This document shows, piece after piece, positions 5,625-9,903 of a stretch of DNA of 9,903 nucleotides (positions are counted from its first letter, which is position 1; the number at the start of each line of letters is the position of its first letter). The notes beneath the pieces are model-generated. The model did no database searches and had not been told where the DNA came from. It worked only from the letters and a program-made list of their open reading frames with translations. Position numbers and translations under genes: made by a program. The DNA is from an uncultured Collinsella sp. (GTDB lineage: Bacteria > Actinomycetota > Coriobacteriia > Coriobacteriales > Coriobacteriaceae), in the NCBI GenBank assembly GCA_902478875.1, contig CABSMZ010000059.1:1-9903 (forward strand), in the 5' to 3' direction.

Positions 5625-6968
5625 ATGGCTAAGCGTTCTGGGTCGTATGTCGTTCCTTTCTCGTTTGAGCTGCTTTCGTTTGATGAGGCTGTGGGGCTGG
5701 CTGCTGATACGGGGCGGATTTCTGGGGATGCTGGGCCTCTGCTTGAGACGGTTGTCGATATGCTTGATGAGCTGGGGCGTCCGGACGAGTACTTTGATTG
5801 CATTCAGGTCGCCGGTACCAATGGCAAGACTTCGACTACGCGTTTTTCGGCTGCCATTCTTCGTGGTGAGGGACTCAAGACCGCGCTGTATACGTCGCCG
5901 CAGCTGGTGCGCTATCCCGAGCGCATGGAGGTTGACGGGCGCGTTGTGAGCGACGAGGCGTTTGCCCGTGGCGTTTCGGCAGCTGTCGAGGCGGGGCATC
6001 GAGTGAATGCCCGTCGTGTGGCAGCGGGGGAGCGTGCCTATACCATCACACCGTTTGACCTGCTGACGGCTGCCGCGCTTGTAGTGTTTGCCGAGGCTGC
6101 GGTGGATGTTGCAGTGCTCGAGGTTGGCATGGGCGGACGTTGGGACGCCACGAGTGCGACCGATCCCGTCGCCGTTGCCATTACGGGCATTGGGCTCGAT
6201 CACACGCGTATTTTGGGCGATACGCTCGAGGCCATTGCAGGGGAGAAGGCTGCGGTCATCAAGCCCGGACGTCTTGTTGTGCTGGGTGAGGGCACGCATG
6301 AGGCGAGTGTTCAGCGCGTGATGGATGCGCGTTGTCGCGAGTGCGGCATTGTGCCGCTTGTGGTGAACCATGCCACGACCAAGGTGCCGGAGCACGTGGG
6401 CGATACGGTGGAGTTTAGCTGTACTACGCCGCGTGCCATCTATACGTCGCGTATGGTCAAGCCGGCGTATCAGCCGCAAAATGCTGCGTGCGCGATAATG
6501 CTGTGCGAGGGGTATCTGGGCCGCGAGCTCGACCACGATGCGCTGGATGCGTCGCTTATGGGCTGCCCCACGCCGGGTCGCTTTGATGTGCTGGGAACCG
6601 ATCCGCTCAAGCTGATTGACGCCTGTCATAACCCCCAGAGCTGCGAGAACTTTGTGAGCGCGCTGGACGAGATCGATCCGTGCGTGGAAAATCGCCCCAC
6701 GCTGCTGTGCGCCGCGCTGGCTGATAAGGACGTGGCGGGCATCGTCGACGTCCTGATTCCCGCCTTTCCGCGCGTAGTCGTGACCCAGACCGATTCCGAT
6801 CGCGCCTTGCCGGCAGAGGAGCTCGCCGCCCTGGTGGACGCCGATAAGCTTGCCGGTGTGTACCCGAGCGTGCCCGAGGCCCTCGCGGCTTTCAAGGCCG
6901 CGGGCGAGCCCTTCGTAGCAGCTGGCACCATCACCCTAGCCGGCGAAGTAGCCGGCCTGCTGCGCTAA
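5625..6968 (+). CDS. folC: Dihydrofolate synthase / folylpolyglutamate synthase FolC
   Basis: This Mur-ligase-fold enzyme adds glutamate to dihydropteroate and to folates, using ATP, which makes folate and keeps it in the cell. From the ATG at 5625 it has 447 residues, normal for the family (about 420-450). Visible motifs are the P-loop GTNGKTS (64-70), TSPQLVRYPERM (90-101), the FolC signature EVGMGGRWDAT (166-176), GLDHTRILGDTLEAIAGEKAAVIKPG (190-215; Mg, ATP and glutamate site region), QPQNA (283-287) and DACHNP (332-337). Two motifs differ slightly from the form I expect: Gln for His in TSPHL, and DACHNP for DGAHNP. Neither removes an obvious catalytic residue. The first part of the gene uses more T- and G-ending codons than valS, while the last part returns to C-ending codons. 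It follows valS on the same strand, a frequent arrangement. Confidence 0.94.
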   Translation: MAKRSGSYVVPFSFELLSFDEAVGLAADTGRISGDAGPLLETVVDMLDELGRPDEYFDCIQVAGTNGKTSTTRFSAAILRGEGLKTALYTSPQLVRYPERMEVDGRVVSDEAFARGVSAAVEAGHRVNARRVAAGERAYTITPFDLLTAAALVVFAEAAVDVAVLEVGMGGRWDATSATDPVAVAITGIGLDHTRILGDTLEAIAGEKAAVIKPGRLVVLGEGTHEASVQRVMDARCRECGIVPLVVNHATTKVPEHVGDTVEFSCTTPRAIYTSRMVKPAYQPQNAACAIMLCEGYLGRELDHDALDASLMGCPTPGRFDVLGTDPLKLIDACHNPQSCENFVSALDEIDPCVENRPTLLCAALADKDVAGIVDVLIPAFPRVVVTQTDSDRALPAEELAALVDADKLAGVYPSVPEALAAFKAAGEPFVAAGTITLAGEVAGLLR

Positions 6969-7080
6969 CCCATCCCCTCAGCAGTTGCGGTGAAATGCGG
7001 ACTGTTTTACAAGCCAGAAGCCTCAAACAGTCCGTATATCACCGCAACTCAAAAGCAGCTAATTTGGGATGGGGCTTTTT
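6969..7080 (+). terminator. Compound palindrome and terminator after folC
   Basis: Three nested stems begin directly after the folC stop. The outer one is CCCATCCC (6969-6976) with GGGATGGG (7066-7073). The middle one is GTTGCGGTGA (6984-6993) with TCACCGCAAC (7039-7048). After a 4x4 internal loop the inner one is CGGACTGTTT (6998-7007) with AAACAGTCCG (7025-7034), closing on a 17-base loop. The outer stem is followed by GC and five T (7076-7080). An alternative short stem AAAAGC/GCTTTT (7051-7056 with 7074-7079) uses the same T-run. The stems are seen directly; termination of folC is inferred. The middle and inner stems are longer than a terminator needs and may be a separate repeat unit. 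Confidence 0.7.
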
Positions 7081-7110
7081 GGCTGTCCTGTGCCCCGAGC
7101 TGACTCGCTT

Positions 7111-7270
7111 GCCACGAAATGGGCCCATCTACTACGTTTGACCGGTAACCCTCAACCATGCCGGGAATTACAAAAATAAAACTGCAGGTAGACGGCCTGC
7201 TGGTTTTCAAAAAAGACCCGCATGCTCGACCCATGCGGGTTAAACGTAGTAGATAGCCCGTTTTCGTGGC
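7111..7270. repeat. 160-bp segment bounded by 29-bp imperfect inverted repeats
   Basis: The arms at 7111-7139 (starts GCCACGAAA, ends ATCTACTACGTTT) and 7242-7270 (starts AAACGTAGTAGAT, ends TTTCGTGGC) are reverse complements at 25 of 29 positions; the mismatches cluster in the middle. The interior has a hairpin GCAGG/CCTGC (7184-7188 with 7196-7200) and a minus-strand terminator (7209-7240), but no convincing gene. No clear target duplication flanks it. It resembles a miniature, non-autonomous element or a long intergenic palindrome. It lies between the convergent folC and peptidase genes. Confidence 0.65.
7209..7240 (-). terminator. Intrinsic terminator for the minus-strand M24 peptidase gene
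   Basis: ACCCGCATG (7216-7224) and CATGCGGGT (7232-7240) form a perfect 9-bp stem with a seven-base loop. Read on the minus strand, the stem is followed by one C and then six T (A6 at 7209-7214). It is about 80 bases downstream of the peptidase stop and points the right way for it. Confidence 0.82.
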
Positions 7271-7282
7271 ACGACGTAATCG

Positions 7283-7317
7283 CAATGTGACAAAGGGGCT
7301 GTCCCTTTGCCGCATTG
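7283..7317. repeat. Hairpin abutting the peptidase stop codon
   Basis: CAAAGGG (7291-7297) pairs with CCCTTTG (7303-7309) around GCTGT, and CAATG (7283-7287) pairs with CATTG (7313-7317) across a 3x3 internal loop. It ends two bases from the minus-strand stop codon (7319-7321). Neither strand has a T-run beside it, so it may be a REP-like repeat or an mRNA 3'-end stabiliser. The function is not known. Confidence 0.6.
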
Positions 7318-7318
7318 G

Positions 7319-8407
7319 CTAGTCTAGGCGGACTGGGTCGTGGGGGTAGGCGTTGAGAATCTCGACGCCGTTCTCGGTCACCAGGGCTAGGTCCTCGATG
7401 CGGATGCCGGTGCGGCCGGGGAGGTAGATGCCCGGTTCGATGGAGAACGTCATGCCCGGCTCTACGACCTCCTCGTTGACCAGTGAGACGTCGCCCGGCT
7501 CGTGGTCCTGCAGGCCGATCGAGTGTCCCAGGCGGTGCGTAAAGTACTGCCCATAGCCCGCATCCTCAATCACGTCGCGCGCGGCGCGGTCCAGGTCGCA
7601 CATGCGCACGCCCGGTGCGATGAGCGCCTCGGCGGCCTCGTTGGCACGGCGCACGATGTCGTAGATGTGTGCCGCCTTCTCGTCCGGCTCGCCCCAAAAG
7701 AACGTGCGCGTCATGTCCGAGCAGTAGTTGCGATGGCGTCCGCCAATGTCGAACAGCACTACGTCGCCGCGCTTGAGTACCGTATCGTCGGGCTCGTGGT
7801 GCGGGTCGCCGGCGTTGGCGCCAAAGCTCACGATGGGTGGAAAGCTAAAGCCCTCGCAGCCGTGCTTGCGGTACAGACCGAGCATCTGATCGGCAATTTC
7901 GCGTTCCGTCACACCTTCGTGGACGAGCTTGATGGCGTCGGCCATCACGGCGTCGTTAGCGGCCGAGGACGCGCGCATGAGCTCCTGCTCGGCGTCATCC
8001 TTGTGGGTGCGCGCGGCGGTGACGGCAAAGTCGCCCAGGAAAAACTCGCTGGCTGCGTGGCGCTCCATGAGCGGCATCAAAAAGCCAGAGCGCATGACGG
8101 TATCGATGCCGAGTGGTTTGGTCGGGTCGATCTCACTCGCGATGGCGTCGGCCACGACATCGGTATCGGTGTGGTAGGCAACGCGGGCATTGTCATACTC
8201 TGGCAGCTGATGCAGTGCGTTGACCAAGATCACGGGCTCGCCACCGCGTGCGAGCAGCACGCCGCAAAAACGCTCGAACATATCGGCATAAAAGCCGGTC
8301 AGGTAATAGATCGACCACGGGTCGTTTACGAGCAGCTGTGCGCCAGGGTGCTGAGCCTCGAGCGCATCGAGCACGCGAGCCACACGCTGGTCATCGACAT
8401 GTGCCAT
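7319..8407 (-). CDS. M24-family Xaa-Pro peptidase (aminopeptidase P / prolidase-like)
   Basis: This is a cytosolic dinuclear-metal peptidase that cleaves peptide bonds before proline. It has 362 residues from the ATG at 8405-8407, typical of PepQ/YpdF-size enzymes. An N-terminal creatinase-like domain (about 1-130, with NDPWSIYYLTGF) precedes the pita-bread catalytic domain. All five metal ligands are visible: Asp220 (LFDIGG), Asp231 (SDMTRTF), His295 (RLGHSIG), Glu324 (FSIEPGIY) and Glu338 (RIEDLALV). The substrate-binding PHHEPDD (about 202-208) is also present. The start is set by AAAGGA (8414-8419) six bases upstream; a longer frame begins 13 codons earlier without such a site. No signal peptide is seen. 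The gene stands alone on the minus strand, convergent with folC, and has its own terminator. Whether it acts as an aminopeptidase or a dipeptidase cannot be decided from sequence alone. Confidence 0.93.
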   Translation of the reverse strand: MAHVDDQRVARVLDALEAQHPGAQLLVNDPWSIYYLTGFYADMFERFCGVLLARGGEPVILVNALHQLPEYDNARVAYHTDTDVVADAIASEIDPTKPLGIDTVMRSGFLMPLMERHAASEFFLGDFAVTAARTHKDDAEQELMRASSAANDAVMADAIKLVHEGVTEREIADQMLGLYRKHGCEGFSFPPIVSFGANAGDPHHEPDDTVLKRGDVVLFDIGGRHRNYCSDMTRTFFWGEPDEKAAHIYDIVRRANEAAEALIAPGVRMCDLDRAARDVIEDAGYGQYFTHRLGHSIGLQDHEPGDVSLVNEEVVEPGMTFSIEPGIYLPGRTGIRIEDLALVTENGVEILNAYPHDPVRLD

Positions 8408-8413
8408 GAAACA

Positions 8414-8419
8414 TCCTTT
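8414..8419 (-). promoter_or_regulatory. Shine-Dalgarno of the M24 peptidase
   Basis: On the minus strand AAAGGA lies six bases before the ATG at 8407-8405. This selects the 362-residue product over the 375-residue reading. Confidence 0.7.
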
Positions 8420-8499
8420 CGCTAGGCTGCCACCATGGTATCCCAAGCCCGGCAGTTGGGGACGTTCCTTTTAATATGAGCAGGACATTGTCAAGAGGC

Positions 8500-8537
8500 A
8501 AAATCGGGCCTGGCCCCAACGATATGGGGTCAGGCCC
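8500..8537 (-). terminator. Probable minus-strand terminator between the IS110 gene and the peptidase
   Basis: GGGCCTG (8506-8512) pairs with CAGGCCC (8531-8537), a G-T pair continues it, and CCCCA (8514-8518) pairs with TGGGG (8525-8529), giving a 13-bp stem with a six-base loop. On the minus strand it is followed by GA and four T (AAAA at 8500-8503), a modest T-run. It would insulate the peptidase gene from transcription coming from the transposase. On the plus strand no T-run follows. Confidence 0.55.
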
Positions 8538-8791
8538 TCTCCCTATATCAGCCCGTCCGCGGCGACCTCGGCGTGTCTTACCGACGCTCGTCTTTGCAGT
8601 TTAATATCCGCCCGCGGCGATCTCTCGCTGGGCAATCCGTTGCTACGGCTGAGGCTTCTACGTCGAACCGACAGTCTGTGCACGCGTGTGGCGCCCTGGG
8701 CGCTCGCAGAAAAGGGACCTGAGGTTCGCCTCAACGGCTTCGGATCGAACCGCTTCCGGGGTGACTGGCTTATGTGCGGGGGACCGCCCCC
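8538..8791. other. Noncoding stretch downstream of the IS110 transposase
   Basis: These 254 bases contain no convincing gene. The part next to the transposase stop is dense in short palindromes: CACGCGTG (8681-8688), GCGCC-ctg-GGCGC within 8691-8703, TGAGG-ttcg-CCTCA (8720-8733), CGG/TTCG-gat-CGAA/CCG with one bulged base (8735-8752), and GGGGG-accg-CCCCC (8778-8791). The distal part has an imperfect direct repeat, CGCGGCGAyCTC (8558-8569 and 8613-8624). It should include the right end of the insertion sequence, but the boundary cannot be placed from one copy because IS110 elements usually lack long terminal inverted repeats and target duplications. Confidence 0.6.
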
Positions 8792-9903
8792 CTACGCCTC
8801 CTCGGCCATGAGGCCGACCGCCCATACCCAGCAGGCGAGCTCGCGCGCCGTGGCCACGTTCGCCTTGTTGCCGTGGACCCCGCGCGCGAGCAGCGCCTCC
8901 CGCCTCTCGACCAGCCTCCGCACGCCCTTGGCGGCATGCCTCCGGGCGCCCCGGTCCGGGGCCTGGCCCTTGGCGAGGTCCTTCGGCCGCCCCGAGCACG
9001 TCAGGTAGTGCCACGCGGCCTCGACCAGCGTCTTCCTCAGGTGCTTGTTGCCGGCCTTGGTGATCGCGCCCCTGCGGTCGCTCTCCCCGCTGGAGTGCTC
9101 GGAGGGCGTCAGGCCGACCCACGCCGCGAACGAGCGGGCGTTCCTGAACCTCGAGAACTCGCCGGCCTCGAACACGAGGTCGGCGGCGGACGCGGTGTCC
9201 ACGCCCTTGAGGCAGCGCAGGGAGTCGACCCTCTTCCTCCACCTGGGCTTGCGGGCCTCGGCCTCGACGAGCCCCTCGAGCCTCGCCTTCTCCTCCGCCG
9301 CCCGCCTGACCGCGTCGACGTAGTAGGCGAGCACGTCGTTGTCGGCCCTCTCCGCGAACCTTATCGACTCGATCCAGGACCAGTGCGCCCGGGTCCAGTT
9401 GCCCTTCCTGCGGCCGGTGGGCGTCCTCTCGTCGAAGGCGAGCCCGTGCCTGAGCAGGAACTTGGAGAGCCGCTGCTTCGAGCGCGAGAGGTCGTCCCTC
9501 GCGTCCTCGAGCGCCCTGGTCAGGTCGCGGGCGGCCTCGCACTCGTCGTCGGGGACCCACACCTCGACCACGTTGCCGACCGACAGCATGCGGGCGAGGA
9601 ACTCGGCGTCGTTGCGGTCGTTCTTCCTGCGCCTGTCCGCGCTGGGCTTGATCATCTTCGAGACGGCGCCGACCACGCAGTCGACCCCCAGGCCGGAGAG
9701 CCTCTTCTGCAGGTCGAACCCCGTGACCCCGGACTCGTACACGCACTTGGCCTTTGGGTCCACGGAACGGACCCACTCCGCGACGGCGCCGGCGTCGTAG
9801 CCGAAGGTCGCGCAGCGCACCTCCCCGGTCATGACGTCGAGGGAGACTGCCTTTATCGAGCGGGCGTGGACGTCGAGTCCGACGAAGGTGGTAGTATCGA
9901 GCA
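8792..9903 (-). CDS. IS110-family transposase (DEDD), start just outside the window
   Basis: This is the recombinase of an IS110-family insertion sequence, which moves by a circular intermediate under guidance of a bridge RNA. The frame stays open from the stop (8794-8792) to the window end, giving 369 codons. The first internal ATG (9832) is not the true start, because the sequence upstream of it encodes the conserved FVGLDVHARSIKAVSLDV with the first catalytic Asp. The other RuvC-like acidic residues are in CVYESGVTGF (Glu) and KNDRNDAEFLARM (two Asp). The C-terminal Transposase_20 domain shows LKGVDTASA, RSFAAWVGLTPSEHSSGESDRRGAITKAGN with the probable catalytic Ser in the SSG segment, and KHLRKTLVEAAWHYL. 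The last two bases, read on the minus strand, are TG before CTC, so an ATG or GTG one base outside would make a 370-residue protein. Third codon positions are almost all G or C, more extreme than in the neighbours, as expected of acquired DNA. Confidence 0.93.
   Translation of the reverse strand, partial: LDTTTFVGLDVHARSIKAVSLDVMTGEVRCATFGYDAGAVAEWVRSVDPKAKCVYESGVTGFDLQKRLSGLGVDCVVGAVSKMIKPSADRRRKNDRNDAEFLARMLSVGNVVEVWVPDDECEAARDLTRALEDARDDLSRSKQRLSKFLLRHGLAFDERTPTGRRKGNWTRAHWSWIESIRFAERADNDVLAYYVDAVRRAAEEKARLEGLVEAEARKPRWRKRVDSLRCLKGVDTASAADLVFEAGEFSRFRNARSFAAWVGLTPSEHSSGESDRRGAITKAGNKHLRKTLVEAAWHYLTCSGRPKDLAKGQAPDRGARRHAAKGVRRLVERREALLARGVHGNKANVATARELACWVWAVGLMAEEA
8792..9903 (-). mobile_element. 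IS110-family insertion sequence (partial in window)
   Basis: The transposase at 8792-9903 identifies the element. Its left end, which in the IS110 group usually lies upstream of the transposase and encodes the bridge RNA, would be beyond 9903. Its right end should lie somewhere in 8538-8791. The reading frame is intact as far as it can be seen, so the copy may be active. It sits upstream of the peptidase gene without visibly breaking a gene. Confidence 0.8.

Larger units (their letters stand above)
6969..7318. other. Noncoding, palindrome-rich gap between convergent genes
   Basis: This 350-base gap holds the compound structure after folC, the 160-bp inverted-repeat segment with the minus-strand terminator inside it, and the hairpin next to the peptidase stop. 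An open frame crosses it on the minus strand (7049-7315), but it is disrupted in sense by the palindromes and has no recognisable domain or ribosome binding site. I regard the gap as noncoding. Confidence 0.7.

Noticed and set aside
5484..6629. A 381-codon antisense frame over folC
   Set aside because: Arg/His-rich, low-complexity translation with no family resemblance; a shadow of folC.
7502..8425. A 307-codon plus-strand frame over the M24 peptidase gene
   Set aside because: The minus-strand gene has all catalytic residues and a good ribosome binding site. The plus-strand frame has neither.
8471..8494. TTGACA (8494-8489) and TATTAA (8476-8471) on the minus strand as a promoter for the peptidase
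   Set aside because: The two hexamers are only 12 bases apart, too close for a standard sigma-70-type promoter. No better -10 was found at 16-18 bases.
8658..9776. A 372-codon minus-strand frame overlapping the transposase in another phase
   Set aside because: Its translation is Arg/Gly-rich low complexity typical of the wrong phase of a very GC-rich gene. The phase ending at 8792 carries the IS110 motifs.
1..9903. CRISPR array, tRNA, rRNA, toxin-antitoxin or phage-defence genes
   Set aside because: I saw no regularly spaced repeats, no tRNA- or rRNA-like sequence, and no gene pair of these kinds. All long coding frames are explained by the genes listed.

Overview
The window looks like chromosomal DNA from a high-GC Gram-positive bacterium, most likely an actinobacterium of the class Coriobacteriia (Collinsella-like). 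This is inferred from the GC-rich third codon positions, the gene order tig-clpP-clpX-valS-folC, the style of the proteins and many long intergenic palindromes. No marker gene in the window fixes the taxonomy. The first 47 bases are not biological. They are an Illumina/Nextera P7 adapter: P7 tail, 8-base index, Read 2 primer site and the 19-bp Tn5 mosaic end. The contig therefore begins inside the trigger factor gene at about base 48.

Bases 48-2441 hold a protein quality-control cluster: the 3' end of tig (ribosome-bound chaperone), then clpP and clpX, one base apart and almost certainly one transcript. Together they make the ClpXP protease. A strong terminator follows clpX. Bases 2500-5349 hold valS (valyl-tRNA synthetase), with a short structured leader in which a perfect 11-bp hairpin could compete with pairing to the Shine-Dalgarno sequence. 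A 254-base gap with a 20-bp perfect inverted repeat and a terminator-like hairpin leads to folC (5625-6968), the folate synthase/polyglutamylase that often follows valS.

Bases 6969-7318 are noncoding and packed with nested palindromes. They include a terminator for the minus-strand gene that follows and a 160-bp segment bounded by 29-bp imperfect inverted repeats. The gene at 7319-8407 (minus strand) is an M24-family Xaa-Pro peptidase with all five metal ligands. Beyond it lie a further noncoding stretch and, at 8792 to the window end (minus strand), an IS110-family transposase whose coding frame runs off the window. Its first catalytic Asp lies upstream of the first internal ATG, and the real start codon probably begins one base outside.

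Most of the window is ordinary housekeeping sequence. I found no CRISPR array, tRNA, rRNA, prophage or defence system. The parts that merit a second look are the adapter remnant, the valS leader, the intergenic palindromes (probably REP- or MITE-like repeats), and the hairpin-dense noncoding DNA downstream of the IS110 transposase, which could hold the element's end or a structured RNA.
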